Source: Gorsachius magnificus (Eukaryota > Chordata > Aves > Pelecaniformes > Ardeidae). Taken from it: 64,000 nt of DNA. The position numbers were made by a program, and so were the translations under genes. The stretch lies in assembly GCA_034008185.1 (NCBI GenBank), contig CM067084.1, forward strand, positions 73,994,255-74,058,254, in the 5' to 3' direction. Under the pieces are notes generated by a model that worked only from the letters and a program-made list of their open reading frames with translations, had not been told where the DNA came from and ran no database searches. Every line of letters starts with the position of its first letter. Within the stretch, counting starts at the first letter, position 1. Positions 12,946-24,240 of the stretch are shown piece after piece.

Positions 12946-13674
12946 ATCAGGGCTGTGGTGAGACATGTTGGTCACATCTATGCTTGTAAAGTAAACAAGA
13001 GCTCAGTTCAGTCTGCACTCAGTTTCTAGCCCACTTTATTCTTTGGCCCAGGCACAGTGGCCAGAGCCAGGGGGAAGATATCAGCTCGGTTTCTCCAGGG
13101 TTTCTTGGGACCAGTGGCTCCTCAGCAGCCTCAGCTATGATGGTTGGTGGCCCTGGAGGGCCACACATCCCTCTTCTCTCCCTTGCATTCACCCATCTGC
13201 TTTCTGAACCATCCCAATCTGTTACAGTATGCTAAGCCAATGTCACCCATGAGCTCATGGACGTATGTCCATTCATACATTGGTGGCCTCAAGTGAGACT
13301 GACCTCAGAGTCTCAAAGCTCAATCCTAAAGGCAGTGGACTTGTCCTGTGCAACTGAAGAAAAATCAATCCAATATTTTATGGAAAAAAAAAAATCCATG
13401 CAAACACAACACGTTCAGAAATAGGATTGTGGATGCCCAGAACTCGGAAGCTGTGTGCCATGTCCTGCGCTCATTACCTGCTGCTGTTAAGACAGGGAGA
13501 TCTGTGAGCAATTGAGATGCAATTCTGAATAGTGCCCTGGTTTATTGTGGGTGTTAAATGACCAATCCAGCTCATCTGCCTATAGCTTGACCATCCCCTT
13601 ATTTTTTTAGCTAAGGAGCTTTCAAGCAAGAAAATGATCAACCTGGAAGAGGCAGGAACCTCAGGCAGTTGCAT

Positions 13675-15630
13675 CTGAGATAAGGAAGCTGTGAGAGTTT
13701 CCTCACAGCTAGCCACGAAGCCCACAAACTCCACCAGTCCTTCCTCATACAATAGGCACTGGGATCTCTTGACTTGGCCCAAAAGGACCCTACAGATGTC
13801 TGCTGATGTCTTTTCTCTTGGTCTAGGCTCTCATAAAACTTCCACAGATGTTTGCCTTGGGGTTGAAGCCTCTTCTCAAGGAACTCAGTGCAAGCAGCTC
13901 CTGCAGCACATTGCCAGAGCAGGCTGCTCTGCTGAACTGACAGAAAGTTTCTCTGGATATTTTCATTATTCAGAGGGTGATTTTTCTCATGAATTAAAAT
14001 ATATGACTGAACTTGTTTATGTTACATAGTGGAGGAGGATAAAAACAACTATGCAATTTCTCCTGCTCTATTACATATAGGTACCCAGCAGGAGCTTTGG
14101 AAAATCCCACCCTGAAACCGGAGCTATAAAGTTAACAGTTAATCTCAGGGGACTAATCTTCAGCTGGTGTCAGTCAGCATCACCTTGACGTGTGCTGGCT
14201 CAGGATCTGGCCCCAGGACAGGGGGGTTGCTGAGCAGCAGAAGACCAGAAAAGGGCCCAGAAAAGGCAACACCGCTGCCACAGGGACCCTCTGAGCTGCT
14301 GGGGGGGCTGGCAAGTCCCATGCCAGGCCTGGAGCTGGGTGGAAATCAGGTGCTTTTTTATTGCTGAAAGTATTTGAGGGGCAAAAAAATGAAAATCTCA
14401 ATGCTGTTTCTTCTCTGGATGGCAGCGTCTGCTTCATCTCCCCAGAACAGCCCAGCGGTTTCTGGGGTTGCCTTCCCTTTTGCTGTGCCCATCAGTAGCG
14501 TGTGTTTTCTGTTGGGAAAGAGTAAGAAATGAGAGAGGCTGGTCTGGGGTGGGGGAGGTCACTCATTGAAGAGCTGCTTTTAATCCCTTTTCTGCTGCAG
14601 ACTTCCTGCGTGTCTGTAAAAGCAGATCTGACCAAGAAGCATGGCACCCCTGATATTATCCCTTAGCAAATGATGTCTCAGTTGCCCCTCTGTGAGATGG
14701 GTGAGACCTCTCAAACCTCCTGTGCCTGCAGTGAGGAAGGCAAAAGTAGAGGCATCTGAGTTTCAAAGCATTTCTGCACATGTGGTTTTTTCCCCTGATA
14801 TTTCAGGTAGAAGGGCGTTAAAAAAGAAGCTTTGTTTTCCACACAGTTTCACACTTTAAATTTCCACTTTTTTTTTCTCAGTAGGCTTAAATTAGCAGCA
14901 GTTTTCTCTAAGGGTTCGGAAATCTTTTGCAACCTTTTCTCAGGAGCAGGCAGAGGAGGATGAGGGAGTAATGAGCAGAAAAAAGTGGAGAAATCAGAAA
15001 GGAAGGAAGGAAAGGAGGAAGGAAATTAGAAAGGGAAGAAAAAATCTTAACTAATTCAAAATGGCTTTTCAAAAAGTCTCACCTTTTTAAAAAAATTAAA
15101 AACATAATTGACAAATATTTTTCTGCAAAATACTTCATTATTGGTGAATCACACCTGAAGTATTCTTGTAGGCAAAGCCATTTGTTTCCATCCTTATTTA
15201 TTTCTCCATCAAATAAAAGTGAGCTGAGGCATGGGATATCACTTTGATGGAAGGTATTTTCTGAAATCTGTGTATTGCTTAAATTCCAATCCAGATCTGT
15301 TTTAGACTTACCCAGATTGAATGAAACCTGAAAAAGTGTTTTAATTTCACCTGTCACTGCCATTAATTCCTCTTTTCTTCCGCTCACAAAAGAATAAAGG
15401 TTTGGTCTTGTGTCCCTGGGAGGCATCAGAGGGACAAACCCACTCCTCATCCCAGTTTTAATTTTTTCGAGAAGATTCAGCCCCCAAGATGCTCAGGTAT
15501 TGCTGGCTGGACTTTCTGAAGGACTCTGAGCACGTGGAGGTATGTGCTTTCCCTTCCAGCCGCAGGCAGCATCTATGCTGCTCATAGCCTTTTTGACTGC
15601 GATTTAAAATATTAATTTTAAATTGTTTCG
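13675..15630. other. Gene-free stretch
   Basis: No supported gene. A strong acceptor-like tract ending at 14600 precedes a short open frame closed by TAG at 14664-14666, which I regard as chance. The stretch 14690-14745 faintly recalls a MIR sense core but is too diverged to call. A homopurine run of 30 nt spans 14996-15025. Confidence 0.5.
14996..15025. repeat. Homopurine GGAA-type run
   Basis: An uninterrupted purine stretch of GGAAGGAAGG and AAAGGAGGAAGG words. It is a low-complexity microsatellite derivative. Confidence 0.7.
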
Positions 15631-15800
15631 GTGAGATGCAGACGCTGGCCACAAGCCCGTCCGACCCTCCATCCCGAGGCAGACCTGGCCTGTCCCCTGC
15701 TGCAGATGCCGAGGTGTGAGTGGGACCAGCACACAGCGACGTCCCCCGCTGCGCTCGCTCATCACCAGCCACATGGGCTCTGCCCTGAGCCGGGGGAGGG
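15628..15800. other. Small CpG-rich, GC-rich patch
   Basis: About 12 CpG dinucleotides occur in roughly 170 bp of about 65 percent GC, against a CpG-poor background on both sides. That density is near the usual CpG-island threshold, but the patch is short. It could be a small island of an unannotated promoter, an exon or a conserved element. No TATA box or start site is evident. Confidence 0.5.
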
Positions 15801-15874
15801 AGGCATTTTTGTCTTCAATAGCCCTTAAATAATTTTTCTTCTGTGAATGTGCCTGGTAGCCCTATGGCAAAGAG

Positions 15875-16135
15875 TTCCCCCTCTTAACTACACGCTGGGG
15901 AAAACGGCTCTTCTTTTGTTTCTTTTTTTCTCTGAACTTGCCACTAACTAGTTTCATCTGACATCCCCTAGCTCTTGCATTGGAAGAGACAGCAAACAGT
16001 CATCTTCTATTCATATTTTCCAGCCTACTCGTGATCTCTATCATATCGCCTTCAGCGGTGTCTTTCCCAGCCTGAAGAATCTGAGCCCATGTAATTGCAC
16101 TCCTAGTCTGTTTGAGAGCTGAATTAATCTAATTA
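15875..16135 (-). mobile_element. Ancient CR1/L3-like LINE relic, antisense
   Basis: On the plus strand the segment follows, in order, the reverse complement of an old CR1 3' coding region. It shows a diverged AGTTCC motif followed by an acid-rich TTAACTACACGCTG, then TTCTTTTGTTTC, CTGAACTTGCCACTAACTAG, TTTCATCTGACATCCCCTAG, CTCTTGCATTGG, GATCTCTATCATATCGCC, and a TCTTTCCCAGCCTGAAGAATC block. Many indels and substitutions show great age, and no frame survives. Coordinates are approximate because the ends fade into background. Confidence 0.78.
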
Positions 16136-16689
16136 TCTGTTTAGTCTATTCTTAACCTATTGTTAGGGTTTGATGGCCAGGAGCCACCCTGGTGTCTGGT
16201 CTGTGCTAGACTGCTTTATAGGACCCACCAAGAAGGAGATCGTCTGGACACAGGCACAGCAGAGCCTGGATTCATCCTATGGCATTTTGGATGCCAAAGC
16301 CCACTCTGAACTGCTGTCTAAGGGTGCCAGTCCCATTCATTGACTTGACAGGCAGGCTAAAATGGCTGTTTTCTTCATTCAGTCTGATAATAAGAATGTC
16401 AAAAATCATGAGTCCAGGCCCATGGGACACCTCTGCCCCATCAAATGGGAGTGGGCAGTGAAAAACAACTTTGTGGAGAGATGTGGCCCTCAGACTACAG
16501 CAGATCAGGGAGCAGACCCAAGCAGAATGCCCTTCCCTTGCTCTCTGGTCATCATCCTTTGGTTATTTTTACCCCAACCTTGTGCATCCCTCTAGGGTCA
16601 ACATTCCATGATCCTACAGGTGACTCTGGCGCTGGGGTGACTCCTTGCTGGTGAAGAGCTGTGAGCCTGCTTACAGTACACAGCACCAG

Positions 16690-17260
16690 GCCACACTGCT
16701 ACTTGTTTTTTTCTTTCCTAACTCTAATTAATTCGGTCTCATTCATTTATAATCTCATTAAATGCCATGCAATGATAAACAGCGGAGGAAAGCCTTGCTG
16801 GAGTGGAGGGAGGAGGGCTCAGCACCCAACAGAAGCTTTGCAGGATCAAGCCTCTAAGCAGTTGCATTTCAGTGACGATCCAGCTTATTCAACCCATGAA
16901 ATGTGCTGCAGAAACACATGCCTGCAGAAGTCTCTCATACACACCGCCTCACCGGTCATCATAAAAAACTGCGATGATTTCTTTTCATCTATACTAGATG
17001 GTGGCTGTGACACCGGGGGCCTGTCTTTTTTCCATGCCATCCACGCAGACCTTGACAGAGTGAAGAAGAAAGGTACTTCTACCTTGGGTAGATCTGCCAA
17101 ACCCACCCTGAAGACCCCACACCCTGCTCCCGCTAATTGCACCAACATTGTCTTGCAGCATGAACCGTTCCAGCTCTCTGTTTTCTTTCAAAGTATATTT
17201 GTTTTATATCTGACATGTTTATATATGTTAACTGTTTGCTATAGATATCTGTCAGCTTCA
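16690..17260. promoter_or_regulatory. Possible conserved non-coding element
   Basis: The block opens with a dense run of homeodomain-type cores (TAATTAATT at 16725-16733, then TTATAATC and ATTAAATG) and GATAAAC. It continues with CpGs kept in otherwise AT-rich DNA, for example near 16943, 16972 and 17043. No repeat is present. An open frame of 235 codons crosses it without any protein motif; its lysine run comes from an A13 tract. This is inference from texture only. Confidence 0.28.
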
Positions 17261-17309
17261 ACTGGCAAAACCAAAAAAAAAAAAAAGCAAAGAAAAAGAG
17301 GGCTTGGCT

Positions 17310-17640
17310 CTATGCCAGAGGTATGTTTCTTAAAAGCACTTTGCTTTTTGTCACATGGTTTTGCATAGAAAGAGAAATGAGGAGTGGGAGGGTGGACTGG
17401 CAAGGGATATTATGCTTTAAAAACCATGAAAGAATTTCATACAAAAATGTACTCTACATTTCAGATATTAGCTTAAGAGCCATAAAAAGTTATTTTATAG
17501 TCCTAGAAATGATACACAAACATTGGTATACTGTTTGTCATAAAAACTGCTCTAAAGAGGGAATCGCGCATTATGCTTTTCGAGATATGACATTTATGAG
17601 CTGCCTTTGATTGTTAGCAGAATGTTTTTTAATGAAATAG
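17310..17640. promoter_or_regulatory. Possible conserved non-coding element
   Basis: AT-rich complex sequence with CATAAAAAG, TTATTTTATAG, an AAACATTGG FOX/SOX-like word, and rare CpGs in GAATCGCGCATTATGC and TTCGAG. No repeat or codon structure is seen. It ends directly at the alternating purine-pyrimidine tract at 17644. Confidence 0.27.
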
Positions 17641-17643
17641 AAA

Positions 17644-17690
17644 ATGTGCGTGTGTGTACACGTGCACGTGTGTGGTGCGTGTGTGTTTGT
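17644..17690. repeat. GT-rich alternating tract with nested CACGTG palindrome
   Basis: Positions 17644-17674 alternate purine and pyrimidine without a break for 31 nt. Inside is the perfect 14-bp palindrome ACACGTGCACGTGT at 17658-17671, which holds two overlapping-type CACGTG E-boxes. A second GT run follows to about 17690. It is a degenerate (GT)n microsatellite with Z-DNA potential. Confidence 0.85.
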
Positions 17691-19133
17691 ACATACAATA
17701 AGGGGATGTGTCACTGAGAGAGAGATGTCTTCTAAAAAAATGTCCTTTACTCAGGCCAGAGGTTTTCAACTTTCTCCCTTTCAAAGAACAAAGACTATAA
17801 CCCTTCCTGCCAGTGAGAGGAAAGGCAGAATTGTCCATTTCTTCATATTTGGGGAGAAATCAGTGCAATTCTCTGGGATTTTTTTTTCTTCCTTGCTTTG
17901 CTTTCAAGCAAGAATACGGGCTGGCATTGTGCAATATCCTCTTCCCTTTGAGATACAACTGGACCACCTCAGGATGAAAGTGGAGAGACATGAATCTCTC
18001 CCCATGCCAAAGATGTTGGCTCAGGTTTCTCTTAAAACAATGTAGAAGAAGGGCTTAAATTGGAATTACATGATGCTTATGCCTTCTGCTAGTCCTTACC
18101 CACCGTTCCTAATTGCTCACAGGGATGGGATTCATTGCCTCCCAGGCATTTTTTACTTTGTGAGGTGAACAGACTTGTCAGGATGACACACTTTTTTCTA
18201 CTGGACCATTTCACCACCCTCCCTGCCCAAAAGCCGGGTGGGGATTTCAGCCAGTGCTCATCCTACTCACTCTTGCTTTTAAAAATGCCTGAAGTATTTC
18301 CAAAGAGGCAGCTTTGTCTCCATGAGAGCTAAGAGTCCCTGCATAATTTTCTGGAGCAGGCTGGTTTTCAGGTCTTTATTATTTTACTGCATGGGACTGC
18401 TCCTCACAGGGCAGAAAGCTGCCAAGCCTTTGCAGGCAAACTCAATCTTCATTTATGATCGGGGCAGGGCTGAGCCCAAGCTAATGACCCAAAATGAGAC
18501 ACAAGTTATTGCTGCTTGGGCACAGAAGCATATTAACGCAGCCTTGCAGTGTCTGACCCATTAGCAGCAGGTGCTTGAACTGAAATTGGATCTGTTTAAA
18601 AGAAATGATCGAAGACTTTGTGTCTGCAGTTACGGAGTGAGGGGTCCAGATGCCTGGGATCTGTTTGTGCCTGTTATATGCAGCTCAGTGATTTCTTAGC
18701 AGGACTCTGGACACAGACCATACTGGGCAACCCCTTCTTAGATCTCGGGCTACAGATAGCAGGGAAGGCAGACAGACTGTTTGCAAGGAAATCAAAAGCA
18801 CTTTGAGTCTTAACTGCTGCATGAATCATCTCACAAAATGAATACGGTACAGCAAACTGATGCCCTACAGACAAATTTAATACAAAATGGCTGTATAAAG
18901 CACCAATGTTTATACACAAGGCTGATGTGGGTTGAAGGGCTGTTTGAAATGGCTGTGGCTAGTTGTGTAATTATTTGAGAACAGTAGAGCACAATGAGTG
19001 AATATAAACATTGAAGAAGACAGTATGAGTTCACTGGACGCTTACACGAATCCGTCATCTTTATTACAAATGCCTCTCTTCAAATATAAACCTGTACTCT
19101 GTGGCCAAGAAATCATAGGTGTCCAGTTATGGA

Positions 19134-19211
19134 CAAAAGAATCATAGAATCACAGAATGTTTTGGGTTGGAAGGGTCCCCTAGAGGTCGTCTAGTCCAAC
19201 CCCCAAAAGAA
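19134..19211 (-). mobile_element. Very short 5'-truncated CR1, antisense, with flanking repeat
   Basis: The plus strand reads TCATAGAATCACAGAATG (the reverse complement of the CR1 octamer tail), then TTTTGGGTTGGAAGGGTCCC, and ends at AGTCCAACCCCC. This is the extreme 3' end of a bird CR1 of about 62-70 bp. The insert is bracketed by the identical 8-mer CAAAAGAA at 19134-19141 and 19204-19211. CR1 is generally described as making no regular target-site duplication, so the repeat may be coincidence or a real short duplication. The sequence is little diverged, so the insertion is comparatively young. Confidence 0.9.
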
Positions 19212-22200
19212 GATGGGTGCGCAGTGGGAAAATAACTAACCTGCATGTGGAAGGGCTGGTGGGCGTTTGGTGTTTGCCTGCTGCAAAGCCAGCTCTTTGG
19301 GCAATGCCTTGAGGTTGATCGGCTATCAGGTTTGCATCTGACTCTGCATACCTAGTTTATCCCAGCATGTAACATGAGCTCTCCAGCAACGTATGGAAAT
19401 AATTGGTATGTGAGGTAGAAAGAGCTAGTAATGGACCTGTGGAGGTAATGGATGGGCGAACCACGTGGACTTCAAGAATTTCACAATGTCATCAAAATGA
19501 AAACCAGGCAATGCATCCTTATGGGTAACTGGTGACAGTAACTTATGTGACAAGTAGGTTGCTTTCTCCATTTAATGTGGTATCAACCAGAATGGCAGAA
19601 ATTATTATGTGAAATCTTTTGGAAAGATAATGACGAAGAAAGATAATCTTGCGGTCAGCAAATCTGACTGCCTTCCCAGAGAGGGTTTCTTTTCAACCAG
19701 ACATATTTCTGATAAAACACCCACTCTCTCACTGGTTTATTTCTCCATTAGTAAAATAAAGATATGTACTAAAAATATGGTTTTTTCTTACTGTTTTCTA
19801 TACAGACTGAAAGTTCTACAGGGAGAAGCTCTGTGCTTTCACCTGACACATGGGGTCCTGTTTCACAGGAAGCCTCTGTGCTCAAAAGATCAACAAATGT
19901 ATGTCACAATTTTCTTCTGTCCTCTCTCTAGCAAAAATCATGGGGGTTTATGCAAAAAATGAGTAATTTGGCTAAATAAAAAGTTTCCTTCCAAAGGCAG
20001 AACCTTTCTTTGTGTCTGCATGATACGCTATGTGTGAATGGGAGCCTGCCATTCAACAAAGCAAAGGGATATGGTTTAAATAATGATTGCAGCAGCATAG
20101 CTTCTCCTCTCTTCAAAATCAAGTACACTATAATCCAGAACTGGTGTAATTCCTGGCAGGTCTGAAACTACGTGAGAGTTGACATATGCCACTGAGTGCA
20201 AATAAAGCACAGTCAGGGTCTCTGCCTAGAAAATCAACTTAGGATTGGTATTTTCTAGACCAGGGCTTGCACTTGTCAGTGAGCTTATCTGTCCTAAACA
20301 ATGAATGAAGCAGAGCAGTTGGAAGAAGAAAAACACAAGGAAGGAAAAAGAGGTGGTTTCAAGACTGATAAGGTGTTTTCTTTCTTTTTTATTTTTAATT
20401 TTTAATTTATTGTACAGTGCAGTTTCTCCCCCTACTAAATATAGAAACATGAGAAGAGTGGTATCTACATCAGCAAGCTGGTAATACCTGTAAAAGTTAA
20501 AAGTAAGGCTGGGAACTGGGGTCCCAACCTTCTTTGCCTGTGGTCACTGTGAAATTCAAGGTCACTGTGGCCTTACATTGTTAGAAGGAACTGGGTTATT
20601 CCCGAGGATTCCCAAGAAAAGTCACATCAGATATCCAACCTAGGAGAAAACATCCAGCTTGTTGTGTGTCTGGGGCTGAAGGCATCCAGGTTTATCTATA
20701 CATCGCTGAGCTGCTGTTTTCAGAGTAGTAAGCGGCCACCTGACCTCCAGCAGCAATAATGAGGCTGTCTTTGCAGTCTGCACCACCGATGCAATCTCAG
20801 ACCCTTCCCAGGCAAAAATGGCCTTGACATGACTTCGCCGTACGAAAAAGTTCAGAAGGTTTGGTTTTCACTCCGAGGCAGATCCAAAACACATTTGAAA
20901 CCTTGAAAGTCGTCGTAAAATGGATTCATTGTCTTCCTGCCAGCTCAGTCAGCTGGTTGGGCTGCAGATTAAAAAAAGTGTTGAGTTGCTGTAAACCACC
21001 CAAAATAGAGGAGAGCACGATTTTGTTTGCAGTGACCCAAACTTCTAAAACTCTTCTTGAAATGAAAACCCACTAGGGACTGTTCTCAATTAGTGGGACA
21101 TTTGTGAATGCAGCCACATGTAGGCAAGCCGGGGCTAGTCCTAGCCTGTGCTATAACGGGGCAGCTGCTTTGCATTCAGTTACGTTAAAGTGGCTGAAGG
21201 CAGAACTGGCCCTGCTGAGGGTGGAAATGCAAAGGTCCTACCATGCAGTTGGCACAAAGCCACAGAGACTGCTGCAAGTCATTCGGGAAGCTCAAGGAGT
21301 GAGGTTTGCCCCCGAAGGAGCCTTTGTCCTCCACCTGTGCCAGGGCATGGGAATGCAGTCTGCCCTGTGCAGAAGAACCTGCAGCAGGACAAGCACTTAT
21401 TCATTCCCAGAAGGACATCCTCATCTAGAAGTAGTCCCTCCTCAAGGATTTTTTGAGGGAATATTTCAGTATCTTCATCCATTACTCAGCTCAGAGAGTT
21501 CAGAGATGCCCTTTGCCAGCCTTAACCTGTCTGTGATGTTGGTGCTTTCCCCCCAGCCTTCAAACTGGGAACTGAAAATGAAATTTAGGGAAGAACTGAC
21601 CCCCATCACCCTTACAGTAGTTTTAATATGCTGGGATCTCAGTAGATTTCTCAAAGCTTTAAAGCAGCATTACTGAGAGCTACATAAATCCCTGGGAACA
21701 GAGCTGATGATTCTGCTGGAATGGTGAGCATTACCCTTATTTTAACATGGGTTTCTAAAACAAAGACAACCATATGCTTAAAGCTGAATGAGGCTGTTGT
21801 TACCCAGAAAGAGACCTTGCTTCCAAGGCTTACACCATGTTTTCTTAAATTTTCGAAGGACAAAACCCAGCTATTTTAATGAACCTAACTCAATAATTCC
21901 TAATCCTAAAGTTAAACACTAACAGTGAGGCTCAAAAACAGGCCTCCCAAGTTTCAAAACACAAGTCATGACCAGAACCCATTGGTAAACATTCCTGAAA
22001 ATAAGTTTTGTTTTGTTTTCCCCCTCATGCTCTGCTGAATCTTGGAAAAACTAACTCACTCCTAATATTAATCCTAGTATAAACAGATTAGAAGCTCCCC
22101 TTCCCCCTGCCCTGCAAAAAATAATGCCTGCGAAAAGACATTTTTTTGCATCAGTGAAACCTGAACATTTGTCTATTTTATAGACCCCTTAAAAACAAAT

Positions 22201-23233
22201 TATCTCTTATTTTCTTATTTTGAAGCCTGAGAAAAAAAGTTTCATGGGTATAAGAAAGGTGATTTGGGGGTTTTTTGTACCCTTTTGATTAGCAGAATTT
22301 GTGACTTTATAAAATGTAGCAGATCCAGTCCTTTTCCTGCTGAAATGAGGGGGTGCCAAGCATCCAGTCACAGCTCTCTCCCTGTTCCTTTTGCAGTAGC
22401 AGCATGTGATCGCTTCCCCAAGGAACGCTGGGGCAGAGTGGTTTCAGCCAGACATCTGAGCTGTGGTTTGATTCCTCATAATTCATTCACTTCAAGGTGT
22501 TATTTCAGCAGCTTCCACGGGCTCTGCATCTGGCATTTTTTCTGTGCTCTCCTGCCCTTGAGGCAACACTAATGCCAATGGAAAGAGGCAGCATTCATCC
22601 TTGCAGGTCTTGCACCAAAATTCTGGTGTTATACAGGGAGTCCCTTCCTATCCAAGTGCAGCTTGATTACTGTGGCCTTTAATGAATGTAATTCCTATGG
22701 CTTGGGCTTGGTACATTTACCCAAGGTACAAGGTGAGGTGCTACCCAAGGAAATAAAAAAATAACTTTATCACGTTGAAAATACTGGCAGAGAAAGTTTC
22801 TCAGAAGAAGCTGAAGTTGTTGGAGGGAGCACTGATTTGCCTGTGTTGATCAGATTCCCCCCAAGTTAGCTAACGCGCCTCCCTGTATCGCACATGACTG
22901 TTAGAAATCTCAGATAACAGCATGTGCTCCAGATTTACAGCCAAAAATGGACATCTTGGGGTATGGAGAACTGCAGTTTATGAACATTTGGTTTTATGTT
23001 GGGTCAGACAGAGTTAAAGACAGTCTTGGAGCATAGATAGGGCCATCTGTTATCAAGGGAATGGCTGATCAGAAAGTGTTTGTACTTTAACACTTCAGGC
23101 TCAACTCCTGCAAATGCCAAAGCTTGGAATTGACTTTATTTGTGCATGTGAAGATGTTGTTCACAGATATAAACTTTGGAAGTTGGGTGTCTTTGAATAA
23201 GAAAGGTGGCTAGGCAAGGCAAGGTGCTGAGGC

Positions 23234-23303
23234 AGGAAAAAGAAGGAAAGGAAGAAGGAAAAAGAAGGAAAGGAAGAAGGAAAAAGAAGGAAAGAAAGAA
23301 GGG
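23234..23303. repeat. 70-nt homopurine tract with 22-bp tandem repeat
   Basis: An uninterrupted purine run. Three tandem copies of a 22-bp unit occupy 23237-23258, 23259-23280 and 23281-23302. The first two are identical and the third differs by one G to A. Purine-rich sequence with a few interruptions continues to about 23365. Mirror-symmetric homopurine DNA of this kind can form a triple helix (H-DNA) and is prone to slippage. Confidence 0.92.
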
Positions 23304-24079
23304 CAAAGAAAAAAGCAAGAGAGAAAAATAAAAGAAAGAAAGATTAATAGAAAGAAGGATGGAAAGCTATCTATTATAGGGGGAAATGCTGCCAAGGCAT
23401 TAGAAGTTTTGACAGATTCTGGGAGGTGCCAGACCAACCCCCAGGCCAATATTTGTGGGTCTCACCTCCTCCTCCTGAACCCACGTGCTGAGCGCAGTGA
23501 CACCGTTTGCAGAAGAAGAACTCAATGTGCATGTGCATGTTGCAGTCCGACAGGGCTTACTCATTTCCTGAGTGCATTACATGTAGTTTCTTCAGAGTTA
23601 TGGCATCAAGTGTAAAATCCTCCAGCACACAACAGCCGCCAAGGGAGGGGCAGTAACCCTCTGCTCTTCTGTAATGCTTGCAGCTCAAGCAGCTTCAAAT
23701 GCTTTTGAAAAGAAGGTGAGGTTTGTTATGCCAGGAAGGTTATTGGGGGTAAAGGGAAGAAGGTAAATATGTAATTTAAAGAAGTGTCTCAACACAAATA
23801 CCATTAAAGTTCCCGTCAGTAGATTTTCATAGCAGTCTTTCTGCTGGAGAACCAAGGACCAGGAGACAGCCTTCAAAAATCCCCCCTCCCTGCGTGGCCT
23901 GACTCTGATTCCCCTTATGTGATTTTTTTTCCTTTTTACTGTGCAATTCAGGACAGCACCATGCTCATCAAGAACATGTGCTTAAGTTTCTTAATATGTT
24001 TAAGAATCATACTAAGCAGAGATGGCTCTAATCACACTCGTGCTCTCATGCTGACAAGGGCTGCCACATGATTTTATGT

Positions 24080-24240
24080 AGTTTTACCCTTGCATTTACC
24101 CTTGCTAAATATTATGGCCCTAAGGTTTCCTTCTCCATAAAATGCTGCAGATTGCACAACAGTAATGACTGATGAAATTACTATTCAGCATCAATAAATT
24201 ATAGTGCAACAAACAATATTATTAACCACATAGTAATCTA
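24080..24240. promoter_or_regulatory. Possible conserved non-coding element
   Basis: AT-rich complex sequence with TGCTAAATATTATGG, several ATTA/TAAT cores, a SOX-like AACAATATT at 24212-24220 and a RUNX-like ACCACA at 24225-24230. It contains no repeat and no codon structure. This is inference from texture. Confidence 0.27.

Larger units (their letters stand above)
10066..13477. other. Mostly gene-free stretch
   Basis: It holds a GC-rich patch near 10655-10760, an AT-rich possibly conserved block at 10905-11125, an old SINE-like relic near 11305-11395, and a perfect 22-bp palindrome at 12924-12945. No gene is supported. A strong acceptor at 10407 is followed by a 48-codon open frame ending at a moderate donor at 10555. 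I treat it as a possible decoy exon. Confidence 0.5.
16136..19133. other. Gene-free stretch with possible regulatory blocks
   Basis: It contains the longest open frame of the window (16661-17368, plus, 235 codons) in sequence that looks non-coding. It also holds two AT-rich blocks that may be conserved and a GT-rich tract at 17644-17690. At 17916 a strong acceptor precedes an open frame that closes with TAG at 18043-18045. I could not support it as an exon because it lacks a partner. Confidence 0.45.

Noticed and set aside
14601..14666. Acceptor CTGCTGCAG followed by 21 codons and TAG, resembling a last exon
   Set aside because: Too short to distinguish from chance, and there is no partner exon.
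14690..14745. Possible MIR sense core (CTCAGTTGCCCCTCTGTGAG)
   Set aside because: Only one block of about 25 bp fits and the expected neighbours on both sides are missing.
16661..17368. 235-codon plus-strand open frame, longest in the window
   Set aside because: It shows no domain, signal peptide or homologous motif that I know. It contains a lysine run from an A13 tract and sits in AT-rich DNA that looks regulatory. No promoter or splice context is seen.
17917..18045. Strong acceptor followed by an open frame closed by TAG, resembling a terminal exon
   Set aside because: About 42 open codons after a pyrimidine run is not unusual. No polyadenylation signal is clearly placed and no upstream exon is known in phase.
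21104..21676. 190-codon plus-strand open frame
   Set aside because: Composition is not protein-like over most of its length, with no motif, and overlapping frames on both strands are also open. This is consistent with chance in GC-moderate DNA.
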